DNA of 64,000 bases. Origin: JAUSIF01 sp040901465. Lineage in GTDB: Bacteria > Pseudomonadota > Alphaproteobacteria > Rhizobiales > Xanthobacteraceae. The translations under genes and the position numbers were made by a program. Below the pieces are notes generated by a model. The model had not been told where the DNA came from, did not search any database, and worked only from the letters and a program-made list of their open reading frames with translations. How positions within the stretch are numbered: the first letter of the stretch is position 1; every line of letters begins with the position of its first letter. Where the stretch lies: contig JBBDYN010000012.1 of NCBI GenBank assembly GCA_040901465.1, forward strand, positions 62,001 to 126,000. The letters are read 5' to 3'. Shown here in pieces: positions 1 to 9,161 of the stretch.

Positions 1-132
1 TAGATCCGCTCTATCGTCATTATCACCGGACCTCGCCCGCAAAGTCTTGCCAACGGGCCCCGATTTCGCCATATGTGGGTTTCCGCTCGTTTCTGCCGCG
101 TGCGATTGCGCGCATCCGGAGCGGGACCCAAA

Positions 133-149
133 TTTAGAATAATTCTAAA
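133..149. promoter_or_regulatory. ICE-like palindrome, candidate Irr operator
   Basis: A perfect 17-bp inverted repeat, TTTAGAAT-A-ATTCTAAA, stands in GC-rich sequence. It matches the iron control element recognised by the haem-responsive regulator Irr in Rhizobiales, as I remember that motif (TTTAGAA...TTCTAAA). It lies 117 bp before the hydrolase start at 266 and could equally serve a divergent gene beyond the left edge. Regulation by iron is inference from the motif alone. Confidence 0.6.
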
Positions 150-265
150 GAGATAGGCCGATCGCAAGGTCGAGTCAAGCCGCCGAGCACCCTAACCCAA
201 CAGCCCGGCAGCGGATATCGGCCGCAAGCGCCTGATCGGCGCGAACCGCGCCCCCGGAGTAAGAA

Positions 266-925
266 ATGCCCGAAGTGATATTTGCCGGCGAGGACGGACG
301 GCTCGAAGGCCGGTTCCATCCCGGCCGCTCGCGCAACGCGCCGATCGCCATCATCCTGCACCCGCACCCGCAGTTCGGCGGGACCATGAATAATCCGGTC
401 GTCTATCACCTCTATTACGCGTTCGCGAACCGGGGCTTCGCGGCGCTGCGCTTCAATTTCCGCGGCGTCGGCCGGAGCCAGGGCGTGTTCGATCACGGCC
501 AGGGCGAACTGTCCGATGCGGCGGCGGCGCTCGACTGGGCGCAGGCGGCCAACCCCGATGCGCGCGCATGCTGGATCGCCGGCTTCTCGTTCGGCGCGTG
601 GATCGGCATGCAGCTCCTGATGCGGCGACCGGAGGTCGAGGGATTTATCTCGATCGCGGCGCCCGCCAACCTCTACGATTTTTCGTTTCTAGCGCCCTGC
701 CCTTCGTCTGGTCTGTTCGTGCACGGCGACAAGGACTCCGTGGTCCCGATATCGGCGGTCGGGACGCTCGTCGAGAAACTCAAGACGCAGAAGGGCATCG
801 TGATCGATCAGCAATTTGTGAAGGGCGCGAACCACTTCTTCGATGGCAAGACCGAGGACCTGATCGAAGTCGTGGACGAATATCTCGACAGGCGTCTGCC
901 TAAGACGCGCGAAAGCGCTGCCTAG
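266..925 (+). CDS. alpha/beta hydrolase, cytosolic
   Basis: This 219-residue protein has an alpha/beta hydrolase fold. HPHPQFGGTMNN at residues 32-43 is the oxyanion region, FRGVGRSQG is the conserved loop after strand 4, GFSFGAW near residue 110 is a nucleophile elbow with Ser, HGDKDSVVP carries the acid Asp and GANHFF the catalytic His. There is no signal peptide. The start follows a GGAGTAAGA ribosome site. Its substrate is unknown. The family is conserved in alphaproteobacteria. An ICE-like palindrome lies upstream, which hints that this gene or a divergent neighbour is iron-regulated; I recall relatives of this hydrolase near suf genes, but the neighbour is outside the window. Confidence 0.85.
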   Translation: MPEVIFAGEDGRLEGRFHPGRSRNAPIAIILHPHPQFGGTMNNPVVYHLYYAFANRGFAALRFNFRGVGRSQGVFDHGQGELSDAAAALDWAQAANPDARACWIAGFSFGAWIGMQLLMRRPEVEGFISIAAPANLYDFSFLAPCPSSGLFVHGDKDSVVPISAVGTLVEKLKTQKGIVIDQQFVKGANHFFDGKTEDLIEVVDEYLDRRLPKTRESAA

Positions 926-928
926 ACT

Positions 929-2323
929 TCACTTCGCCAGAAACAGCTCGATCTCCTCGAAGAAACGCTTGGTGTCGGGCTCGCCCTCCAAGAGGAGATG
1001 ATTTCTGCCTTGCAGCGCGACAAAGCGTGCGCCGGGAATCGCCGCCGCAAGCTGACGTCCCATTTCGAATGGAACCTGAAGGTCGCCGCGCGCATGGAGG
1101 ACGAGAGTCGGTGCGGTGACTTTGTCCGCGAACTCGCTGGTATCGACTTCGCCGGATGCCTCGAAGTACCGGCATGCCATCTCAGGCGAAGTCGTCCTCC
1201 GTTGTAGCTCGTTGAACGAATCGGCCTGTTCCTTCGTCGCGTCCGGCGCCAGATGCATGGCGAACATCTGGCGCAAGGCGGGACTATCGGCTCCCCAATC
1301 CAAGCGGATCAGAGTCGCGAGTGCTTTGCGCTTTTCCCGGTTCTCCGGCGCCCGCTTGTTGCCGCCGACTAAGTAGCCGCCCAGGAGAATGAGATGGGAA
1401 ACGTGTTCCGGGTGGTGTGCTGCATAGGCGACAGCAATCGCGCAACCTTGTGAAACTCCAAACAGCGGGAATCTTTTTATGCCGGTCGCTTCAACCACTG
1501 TCTCAAGATCGCTGACCCAGGCGTCCAGAGACAATTCCGGCACATCCCAGTCAGACAGACCATTGCCGCGCGCGTCGTATCGGATCAGCGTGCGATTTAG
1601 CGAAAGCCCGTGAAACAAGTGGTGAAAAATCGGACTTTGCCAGTCGTATTCTAGGTGATTCAACCAATTCGCAGTCTTCACCAAAGGGGGCCCGTTGCCG
1701 CTGATGGCATAGGCGAGGCGCACACCGTCGGGCGTGCGGCAATAGCGGATTTCCTGGCGGTCGTCGGCAACCGCGAGACCGTCACCTTTGATGGCGAAAG
1801 CCTCGACCGGATCAGGAATATTCCTCAGGCTCCGCGGCCCGAGGCTGCGATAGCCGAGGGAGAGCTTCTTTTGCACTTGGTCATATGCTTGGCGCGAGAT
1901 GCAGATGCCGCCGGGCTCTGCAATGCCTTCCAGGCGAGCCGCGACATTGACGCCATCGCCATAGATGTCGTCGCCCTCTACGATCACGTCGCCCAGATGC
2001 ACGCCGATGCGAAGCACGATCGCCCGCCGGTTCGCGGCGCCGGCATTGCGCGCGGCCATCTCCCGCTGGATCTCCGCCGCGCAGTCGACCGCTTCGACGA
2101 CGCTTGCGAACTCGGCAAGCACGCCGTCGCCCATCAACTTGACGATCCTTCCCTGATGCCGGGCGATCGACGGTTCAATCAAATTGGCACGGTATTCCTG
2201 CCAGGCGGTGAGCGTGCCCGCCTCATCCTCGCGCATCATCCGGCTGTACGCGACGACGTCGGCAGCGAGGATTGCAGCAAGGCGTCGTGTCACGAGCGAT
2301 TCCTTCTCAACCGATGCGGGCAC
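929..2323 (-). CDS. class III nucleotide cyclase fused to alpha/beta hydrolase
   Basis: The 464-residue product joins two domains. Residues about 11-180 form a class III adenylate/guanylate cyclase catalytic domain: ILAADVVAYSRMM holds the first metal Asp and LMGDGVLAEF the second, followed by RIGVHLGDV and DGVNVAARLE. Residues about 190-464 form an alpha/beta hydrolase, with GVSQGCA as nucleophile elbow, HARGDLQVPF as acid and GRNHLL as the His loop. There is no membrane segment, so it should be soluble. Translation starts at GTG, 11 bp after the anmK stop, so it probably shares the anmK transcript. The cyclase could make cAMP or act as a sensor for the hydrolase; neither substrate is known. 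Confidence 0.85.
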   Translation of the reverse strand: MPASVEKESLVTRRLAAILAADVVAYSRMMREDEAGTLTAWQEYRANLIEPSIARHQGRIVKLMGDGVLAEFASVVEAVDCAAEIQREMAARNAGAANRRAIVLRIGVHLGDVIVEGDDIYGDGVNVAARLEGIAEPGGICISRQAYDQVQKKLSLGYRSLGPRSLRNIPDPVEAFAIKGDGLAVADDRQEIRYCRTPDGVRLAYAISGNGPPLVKTANWLNHLEYDWQSPIFHHLFHGLSLNRTLIRYDARGNGLSDWDVPELSLDAWVSDLETVVEATGIKRFPLFGVSQGCAIAVAYAAHHPEHVSHLILLGGYLVGGNKRAPENREKRKALATLIRLDWGADSPALRQMFAMHLAPDATKEQADSFNELQRRTTSPEMACRYFEASGEVDTSEFADKVTAPTLVLHARGDLQVPFEMGRQLAAAIPGARFVALQGRNHLLLEGEPDTKRFFEEIELFLAK

Positions 2324-2334
2324 TCAGGGTAGCA

Positions 2335-3462
2335 CTACCGTCCAAGGCTGCCGAGAAGGTCCGGTTTCGCGAGCACGCCGCCGGAGGTCGGTTCCTTGAC
2401 GCCCGTCGTGGTGGGAAACGTGAGCGGCAACCCCTTCAGCGACCGCACGGCCAGATAGCCAAACGCTTGCGCTTCGAGGGCGTCCGAAGACCAGCCGACC
2501 GCCTCGGCGACGTGCACGGGCGCCAGCAGATTGGAGCGCAGCAGCTTCATCAGGCTGCGGTTGCGCGAGCCGCCGCCCGCGACGATCCAGGTCGCGGCCA
2601 TGCGCGGCAGATGGCGCAACGCGCGGCCGATCGAGCCGGCGACAATCGCGGTCGCGGTCGCCACGGCATCCTCGACAGTAAGGGCATCCATCGGAAAGCG
2701 CGCAAATTGCGCGCGGTCGAGAGACTTCGGCGGCTTGCGCGAGAAGAACGGATCGGACAAGGCGGATTCAACAATGTCCCAACGCGCGGTGCCCTGCGAA
2801 GCGAGGATGCCGTCCCGATCGAAACGCTTTCCGGTACGGGCGAACACGACCTCGTCGATCGGCGCGTTGCCGGGACCGGTGTCGAAGGCGATCGGGTCGG
2901 CGTCGCCATCGATGTAGGTGACATTGGCGACTCCGCCGACATTCAACACCGCGATCGGATGCGGCTCTTCGAGTTGGCGCGCGAGCGCGCGATGGTAGAC
3001 GGGAACAAGCGGAGCACCCTCGCCGCCTGACTCCATGTCAGCCGCGCGGAAATCGTAAACGACAGGAATTCGAAGCTGGCTCGCAAGCGCGGCACCGTCG
3101 CCAATCTGCACGGTGAGCCCTGCTGCCGGCCGGTGCAATACGGTCTGGCCGTGGAAACCGACGATGTCGACTTTCTCGCGCGCGATGCCGTTACCGCGCA
3201 AAAACGCTTCGACGGCCTGAAAATGCGCGCCCGTGACGAGCCGCTCCGCGTCGTCGAGCGCGCCGGTCCGGTCGGCGCGGTTCTTGACCGCCGCCGCCAC
3301 GGGGAGCGCCGACTGCAACAGCCGCCGTTCCTCCTCAGCATACGGGCGATACCCAATCGGACCCAGGCGCGCGATCGTCTCGCCGTCGGTCTCGATCAAC
3401 GCGACGTCAATCCCGTCGAACGAGGTGCCGCTCATCAGGCCGATCGCCGTCAACGCGCTCAT
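2335..3462 (-). CDS. anmK: anhydro-N-acetylmuramic acid kinase
   Basis: This 375-residue ASKHA-fold kinase phosphorylates and opens 1,6-anhydro-MurNAc during cell-wall recycling in the cytoplasm. The N-terminus GLMSGTSFDGIDVAL is the ATP-binding phosphate-1 loop with its conserved Asp. GFHGQTVLH, VYDFRAADM, NVGGVANVT, FDTGPGNAPID and VAGGGSRN are all family hallmarks in order, and the length is normal. It is divergent from tyrS (80 bp between starts), an arrangement I know from other Rhizobiales. The cyclase-hydrolase gene follows 11 bp downstream. Confidence 0.96.
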   Translation of the reverse strand: MSALTAIGLMSGTSFDGIDVALIETDGETIARLGPIGYRPYAEEERRLLQSALPVAAAVKNRADRTGALDDAERLVTGAHFQAVEAFLRGNGIAREKVDIVGFHGQTVLHRPAAGLTVQIGDGAALASQLRIPVVYDFRAADMESGGEGAPLVPVYHRALARQLEEPHPIAVLNVGGVANVTYIDGDADPIAFDTGPGNAPIDEVVFARTGKRFDRDGILASQGTARWDIVESALSDPFFSRKPPKSLDRAQFARFPMDALTVEDAVATATAIVAGSIGRALRHLPRMAATWIVAGGGSRNRSLMKLLRSNLLAPVHVAEAVGWSSDALEAQAFGYLAVRSLKGLPLTFPTTTGVKEPTSGGVLAKPDLLGSLGR

Positions 3463-3542
3463 TGCCGCCTAGGGTTCCTTTGAATCACGCCGCAGACCTG
3501 TTACACCAGCAGCCCGGCTGCGGCGAGCGGCGCGCCCAAGAC

Positions 3543-4814
3543 ATGAACGATTTCAAGCCCATGAGTGAATTCAAATCCGATTTCCTGCGCGTGCTTTCGA
3601 GCCGCGGCTTCATCCACCAAGTCTCCGAGCCCGAGGCGCTCGACGCGCTCGCCAAGGGCGGCCGCGTCACGGCTTATATCGGCTTCGACTGCACAGCGCC
3701 CTCGCTACATGTCGGCTCGCTCCTGCCAATCATGATCCTCTACTGGATGCAGCAGACCGGGCACCGGCCGATCGCGCTCATGGGCGGCGGCACCACACGC
3801 GTCGGCGATCCGTCGGGCAAGGACGAAAGCCGCCAGCTTCTCACCGACGCACAAATCGAGAAAAACCTCAAAGGCATCCGCGCGATCTTCGCGAAGTTCC
3901 TCAAGTTCGGCGACGGGCCCGGCGACGCCATCATGGCGAACAACGCCGACTGGCTGAACAATCTCAATTACATCGACTTCCTGCGCGAGGTCGGCCGACA
4001 TTTTTCGATCAACCGCATGCTGAGCTTCGAATCCGTCAAGCTCCGCCTTGAGCGTCAGCAGGAACTCTCGTTCCTGGAATTCAATTACATGATCCTGCAG
4101 GCCTACGACTTCGTCGAACTGCACAAGCGGCACGGCTGCGTGTTGCAGATGGGCGGCTCGGACCAATGGGGGAATATCGTCAACGGCATCGATCTCGGCC
4201 GCCGTATGCTCGGCGCGCAATTGTTCGCCCTCACCTCGCCGCTGATCACGACCGCTTCCGGCGCCAAGATGGGCAAGACCGCGCAGGGCGCCGTGTGGCT
4301 CGATGCCTCGATGGTCAGTCCCTACGACTACTGGCAGTTCTGGCGCAACACCGAGGACGGCGATGTCGCGCGCTTCCTCAAGCTCTTCACCGTGCTGCCG
4401 CTGGAAGAGATCGCGCGCCTCGCGGCACTTAAGGGTAAAGAAATCAACGAAGCGAAGAAGGTGCTCGCCACCGAAGCGACCGCGCTCGTTCACGGCCGCG
4501 AGGCGGCCGATAAAGCCGCCGGGACTGCGCGAGCGACCTTCGAGCAAGGGACACTCTCCGAGACATTGCCGCAGGTTGAGATTCCAAAGTCCGAATTGAA
4601 AGAGGGCTTGGGCGTTCTCACCGCGGCGGTGCGCGCGGGCTTCGTCGCTTCCACGAGCGAGGCGCGGCGACAGATCAAGGGCGGCGGACTCAAAGTGAAC
4701 GATTCCACCGTGACCGACGACAAAATGGCGCTGACGCAGAAGGATCTTACGCGCGAGGGCGTGATCAAGCTATCGCTTGGCAAGAAGCGACACGTCCTGC
4801 TGCGGCCCGTCTGA
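3543..4814 (+). CDS. tyrS: tyrosyl-tRNA synthetase
   Basis: This 423-residue class I aminoacyl-tRNA synthetase charges tRNA-Tyr. The HIGH motif appears as LHVGS in the N-terminal quarter and the KMSKS motif as AKMGKT, as usual for bacterial TyrRS. YIGFDCTAPSLHVGS, GGGTTRVGDPSGK, QMGGSDQWGNI and the C-terminal S4 RNA-binding domain (SEARRQIKGGGLKVND) are present. The reading frame stays open upstream to 3462, but the start at 3543 (MNDFKPMSEF) matches the family length and avoids overlap with the divergent anmK start. Confidence 0.97.
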   Translation: MNDFKPMSEFKSDFLRVLSSRGFIHQVSEPEALDALAKGGRVTAYIGFDCTAPSLHVGSLLPIMILYWMQQTGHRPIALMGGGTTRVGDPSGKDESRQLLTDAQIEKNLKGIRAIFAKFLKFGDGPGDAIMANNADWLNNLNYIDFLREVGRHFSINRMLSFESVKLRLERQQELSFLEFNYMILQAYDFVELHKRHGCVLQMGGSDQWGNIVNGIDLGRRMLGAQLFALTSPLITTASGAKMGKTAQGAVWLDASMVSPYDYWQFWRNTEDGDVARFLKLFTVLPLEEIARLAALKGKEINEAKKVLATEATALVHGREAADKAAGTARATFEQGTLSETLPQVEIPKSELKEGLGVLTAAVRAGFVASTSEARRQIKGGGLKVNDSTVTDDKMALTQKDLTREGVIKLSLGKKRHVLLRPV

Positions 4815-4824
4815 ATTTTTTCGG

Positions 4825-7800
4825 TTAGCGGTCAAGCGGCCCGGCAGCGGGGGCGGTGTCAGGTGCACCGCGGAATTCGAACAGCTTGCGCAGGAAACCG
4901 GGCGCCGCCGCGGACATCGGATTGACGCGCAGCGTCGGTCCGCTTGCCGGACCCACGATCTCAAACGTGATCGCAATGAGCCCTTCTTTCGGTCCGCCGA
5001 GGAACAGGCCCACGATCGGCAATTGCCCGAACAAATTGTTGAGCCCGAATGCGGGCACGTAGGTGCCACGCAAATGCACGCGGTCGGCTGCGAAATCGAG
5101 CACCCCATCGACGGTGGCGCCGATCGACGGGCCGTAAATCACCGCCTCGCGGATATTGAACTTGCCCGGCGTGCGGTTGAAGTCGACCTGCATGCGCAGG
5201 AACGGAACGCCCTGAGTCGCTGGACGCGGGCCTGGGCGCGGGTCGTTCGGATCGTTGGGCGCCGCGGCCTGCATGCGGTCGAGCGCGGGCTCGCCGCGGA
5301 TCGTGAATTCCTTGAGATTGATGACACCCTCTTGCGGCGTGCCGTCCGGATTCGGCGGCTCGATCACAATCCAGGCTTCGCCGCCGTGGACGCGGCTATA
5401 GAAATCGGCGTAGCGGAATAGTGCTCCGGCGTCGCCCGTCGTCACGTAGATCACAGGCCGATTGTTTTCGCGCGCACGCAACTCGCCGACCATGCTGGCG
5501 TCGCGGCCAATCTTGCCGACCAGGGAGAAATTGCGGATCTCGCCGCTGCGGCGCACGACCTTCAAATCGACTTGCCGGGCCACTTCGCCGTTATGCCCGG
5601 TGGCCGCCCCGAGACGCAGTTCCAGATCGAGATCGCGCGGCCTGTCCTTCGGGCGGCCGGCTACCGATTGTTCCGGCCCGCCGGTAAGGCCGCGAATCGC
5701 GCCGCGGGCGTCGAGAACGTCGCCGCGCACGCTCACGCGCAACGCGCCGTCCGGCGCGCGCTCAGCGCGGAGGCTCGCCTTGTCGCCGTCCGACAAATGG
5801 AAGACCGGCAGGTTCGCCGAGACGAAACCGCCGTCGCGGTCGAGCTCGAGCGAACCCTTGAGGGTCGTGCCGGAGCCCGACACGGAGAGATCCTCAAGCC
5901 TTACGCTGCTGTCGCGCTCGATCAGCCGGAACACGGCCTTGGATGCGCGACCGGCCGGCTTTTGCCAGCCCGGCACGAGGTCGCTCACCTTGGCGGTGGT
6001 CAGATCGGTTTCGACATCGATGCGGTTCTCGCGATCGCTGATGCGGCCCTGCGCCTGAACCTTGACCGGACCGGTGAGCCATGGCGCGAGATCGATGCCA
6101 ACGCGCGCCCGTGCCGCCTCGTCGAGCGTCGCGGTCACGCGGAAATCCGCCTCGCCTTTGTCCTTGGCCTTGCGATACTCGAACGCGGCCGGCGCACCGG
6201 CAATCTTGCCCTCGCCCTTCGCCTGGACCACAGCGGCGTCGACCGAGACCTTCGCATTCACGCCGTCGACCCTTTGGCCGCGCACGATCGCATCGGCGGC
6301 GAAATCCTTCACCTCGCCCTCGGCGACATAGCTCACCTCGTCGCCGCGCACGTCTCGCCGGAACACGAGATCGACCCGGACGTTCGCAGCCACCGAGCCT
6401 TTCGCTGTTGCCGGATCGACGCTAAAGCCCGCGACACGTTTCAGAAAATCGGTGGAAGCCATTTCGGCGACCGCGTCGGCCGGACCGTCCATATGGAAGC
6501 GGATCGTGCCGTTCGGATTTGGCGGAACATGATCGGCCACTTCAAGCACGCCGTCGGAAAGGGTGATCCGGCGGCCTTGCGGCGTGTCGACGACCGCTTT
6601 CGCCACGCGCACGCGGGCGGTTTTTCCGGTCACGACGGCATTCACCTGCGCATCGCGAACAAGCGGCAGATTGGCGGCGGGCCGAAAAATGCCGCCGGAG
6701 GCGCTCAGTTCAAGGCGGACCGCGGAATCAGGAAGGTCGACGCCCGGCTTGCCGATGGAATCGAGCGGCACGTTGAGCGCGATGAGAATGCGGTCGATGA
6801 GCCCCTGCTCGACCCGCTCGAGCGCCCAGCCGCGCGTGCCGCGCGCGATCAAAGCGGGCCAAAGACGCTTCGCCGCCGAAACCGGCACTTGCGAAGCAGC
6901 GATGCCAAGCGCGAGCATCGGCTTCGGCCCAAAACTGAGCGAGCCTGAGAACGCTCCGCCGGCGGTGGCGCCGGCAAGGTTGCCCTGCTGAACGATCAGG
7001 CGCTGCAGGCTCGGATCATAGACGCCGCGTGCAGTGACCCGATCGAGCACGAGCGGCGGCTCGCCCTCACGCCCGGTCGCAAGAAACAGCACGCCTTGGG
7101 TGATGGCAACCGGCCAATTCCGCTCGCCGTCCTTCGGCGCTTCGAAGGCCGCGGAAAGCGCGAGGCGGTTGGGGCCCACTTGAATGACGAACGGCTCGAT
7201 GATCGTCGCCTTGCGCTCGGGATCGAAACGGGCCTGTATCTGCACGTCATCGACGCGAAAGCGCGCTTCCGGATCGTTCGCGCTGCCGACGATCCCGGCT
7301 CCGGCCGAGGCACGAAAGACCGCAGACACGAGCCGTCCGTCCCTGGCAATCTGGGCGCGGAGGATTCCGGAGAGCGCGGTTTCGGCCATGAAATCCACGC
7401 CGGCGATCCCCGCGGCGAGCATGATGTCGCCGGGCGCCAGATTGTTGGCGACGACGTCGATCGCACGGATCTCGTCCTGCATCGATGCGATCGTGGCGGT
7501 CAGATTCCACTTTTCATCGGCACTGCTGGAAGAGAGCGAGAACAGGAGGCCGCCCTCGGCCGGGCGCGCGAGTTGAATATTGATGTCGTGAAAGGTCCAT
7601 TTGCGCCCGGTATCGGCGTCCTCAACGATCAGGGAGCCCCTCTTGAGCCCGATTTGCGCGAGCGCGACACCGTCAAGTCCGCCCTTCTCGAAACTGTCGA
7701 GCCAGCGCACGAGCTCAGGATAGTGGAACGGCTTGGGCCGCGCGGTGGCGGGACCGGTTCGGGACTGCGCCTTCGGCTGCGAAGCCGCGGGTGCGCTCGC

Positions 7801-8433
7801 CGCCGGCGAAGTCGTGTTTCCCGCTCCGTCCGCCGGCATAATCGGCGTCGCGTCGCGGCCCGCGGTGATCGCCACGCGACCGTCGCTGCCAACACGCACC
7901 GTCGTCTCGGCACCCACGAGGTCGATGCGGCGTGCGCGGAAATTGCCCATGAGCAGGCTGGAACCGTCGAGCCCGACCTCGGCGCTCGGCGCGCTGGCGA
8001 TGACCTTGCCGCCGGGACCGTAGACGCGAATGCGCTGCACCCGCAGAACCGGCGCGCCGGTCTCGTCGTGATCCAGCCGCGTGTAGCCGATATCGACCTT
8101 GTGGCCGGGACCCAGTTGGCGCTCGAGCGCGGCCTCGATCCACGGGCTTGCAACGTCGAACGGGAAGAATCCCCGCACCAGTAGCACGTATACCAACCCG
8201 ACAGCGAGGATTCCGAAGCTGATTATTTTTGCGCGCGAGAGATTTCCGTAGCGGGTGCGGAAGAGAAGTTGACCGGTCTGCGAAAGGAAACGCATGAAGC
8301 CGTTTCGCGCGTGTGGGCGACGCTGACCGAAATGATGGGCCTGCTGATGGGCATGGGGATGCGTCCGACGATGCGCCGGATGCGCATGGGAGTGGTCGGT
8401 CCGGTCGGGACCTTGGGAATGCACAGGACTCAT
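4825..8433 (-). CDS. large AsmA-like/DUF3971 envelope protein
   Basis: The product of about 1202 residues has a His-rich cytoplasmic N-terminus (HSHAHPAHRRTHPHAHQQ), one membrane helix near residues 70-90 (IISFGILAVGLVYVLLVRGFF), then a very long beta-rich periplasmic part. The C-terminal stretch (GLNNLFGQLPIVGLFLGGPKEGLIAITFEIVGPASGPTLRVNP) is typical of DUF3971/AsmA_2 proteins of the YhdP/TamB type, which bridge the envelope and carry phospholipid. An Ala/Ser/Pro-rich linker lies near residue 200. I chose the start at MSPVHSQG because the longer frame adds a basic, poorly conserved lead. It faces bcp divergently and ends 10 bp from the convergent tyrS stop. Confidence 0.85.
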   Translation of the reverse strand: MSPVHSQGPDRTDHSHAHPAHRRTHPHAHQQAHHFGQRRPHARNGFMRFLSQTGQLLFRTRYGNLSRAKIISFGILAVGLVYVLLVRGFFPFDVASPWIEAALERQLGPGHKVDIGYTRLDHDETGAPVLRVQRIRVYGPGGKVIASAPSAEVGLDGSSLLMGNFRARRIDLVGAETTVRVGSDGRVAITAGRDATPIMPADGAGNTTSPAASAPAASQPKAQSRTGPATARPKPFHYPELVRWLDSFEKGGLDGVALAQIGLKRGSLIVEDADTGRKWTFHDINIQLARPAEGGLLFSLSSSSADEKWNLTATIASMQDEIRAIDVVANNLAPGDIMLAAGIAGVDFMAETALSGILRAQIARDGRLVSAVFRASAGAGIVGSANDPEARFRVDDVQIQARFDPERKATIIEPFVIQVGPNRLALSAAFEAPKDGERNWPVAITQGVLFLATGREGEPPLVLDRVTARGVYDPSLQRLIVQQGNLAGATAGGAFSGSLSFGPKPMLALGIAASQVPVSAAKRLWPALIARGTRGWALERVEQGLIDRILIALNVPLDSIGKPGVDLPDSAVRLELSASGGIFRPAANLPLVRDAQVNAVVTGKTARVRVAKAVVDTPQGRRITLSDGVLEVADHVPPNPNGTIRFHMDGPADAVAEMASTDFLKRVAGFSVDPATAKGSVAANVRVDLVFRRDVRGDEVSYVAEGEVKDFAADAIVRGQRVDGVNAKVSVDAAVVQAKGEGKIAGAPAAFEYRKAKDKGEADFRVTATLDEAARARVGIDLAPWLTGPVKVQAQGRISDRENRIDVETDLTTAKVSDLVPGWQKPAGRASKAVFRLIERDSSVRLEDLSVSGSGTTLKGSLELDRDGGFVSANLPVFHLSDGDKASLRAERAPDGALRVSVRGDVLDARGAIRGLTGGPEQSVAGRPKDRPRDLDLELRLGAATGHNGEVARQVDLKVVRRSGEIRNFSLVGKIGRDASMVGELRARENNRPVIYVTTGDAGALFRYADFYSRVHGGEAWIVIEPPNPDGTPQEGVINLKEFTIRGEPALDRMQAAAPNDPNDPRPGPRPATQGVPFLRMQVDFNRTPGKFNIREAVIYGPSIGATVDGVLDFAADRVHLRGTYVPAFGLNNLFGQLPIVGLFLGGPKEGLIAITFEIVGPASGPTLRVNPMSAAAPGFLRKLFEFRGAPDTAPAAGPLDR

Positions 8434-8598
8434 CGGTATTGGCGCCTCAGGCCGTCCCCTAATTCCCCGGTAGGCTGGCGCGCCGCGCGGTAACCGTGTA
8501 CGCGCCCGGCAACGTACGGTCCGCGCCCCGCGAACCACTTATGACTTCAGCATATTCCACCGACAAAAGGCTATGAAAAGGCGACGAAAGGAAGGCAG

Positions 8599-9069
8599 AT
8601 GAAGGCGATGCCCCAGGCCGGATCGGCGGCACCGGACTTCTCGCTCCCGACCGATGGCGGGGGCACCGCATCGCTAGGCGCCCACAAGGGCCGCAAGGTG
8701 GTGATCTATTTCTACCCCAAGGCCGACACACCGGGCTGCACGAAAGAATCGATCGACTTCAACCGGCTAAGGCCGGAATTCGAGAAGGCCGGCGCTGCGA
8801 TCCTCGGCGTGTCGGCAGACCCCGTGAAGTCCCAGGACAAGTTCAAGGCCAAATACGACCTCACCTTCCCGCTCGCCTCCGACCCGGCGCACAAGATGCT
8901 CGAGGCTTACGGCGTCTGGGGCGAAAAGAGCATGTACGGCCGGAAATACATGGGGATAGTGCGAGCGACCTTTTTGATCGACCAGAACGGACGGGTCGCG
9001 CGGGTCTGGCCCAAAGTGAAGGTCGAAGGACACGCGGAGGAGGTACTCGAGGCGGTCAGGACCTTGTGA
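8599..9069 (+). CDS. bcp: thioredoxin-dependent peroxiredoxin, Bcp/PrxQ type
   Basis: The 156-residue AhpC/TSA-family protein reduces hydrogen and organic peroxides in the cytoplasm. YFYPKADTPGCTKESIDF contains the peroxidatic Cys (residue about 44). The resolving Cys found five residues later in E. coli Bcp is replaced, and I see no other Cys, so this looks like a one-Cys PrxQ variant needing an external thiol. The segment from GVSADP to KYDLTFPLASD fits the family. It is preceded by the ribosome-binding sequence GAAGGCAG. The M23 peptidase gene follows 92 bp downstream on the same strand. Confidence 0.93.
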   Translation: MKAMPQAGSAAPDFSLPTDGGGTASLGAHKGRKVVIYFYPKADTPGCTKESIDFNRLRPEFEKAGAAILGVSADPVKSQDKFKAKYDLTFPLASDPAHKMLEAYGVWGEKSMYGRKYMGIVRATFLIDQNGRVARVWPKVKVEGHAEEVLEAVRTL

Positions 9070-9161
9070 GCCTGCGTCGCCGCAATGGTTCAACCCGGCG
9101 TTAACCATACCGGGCCATTGATCGGGCAGTTGCGCCGGGCGTACCGGCGGCATGAGGCCCG

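Noticed and set aside
3462..3542. N-terminal extension of tyrS (MPPRVPLNHAADLL...)
   Set aside because: It lacks family similarity, overlaps the divergent anmK start by one base and gives an overlong protein.
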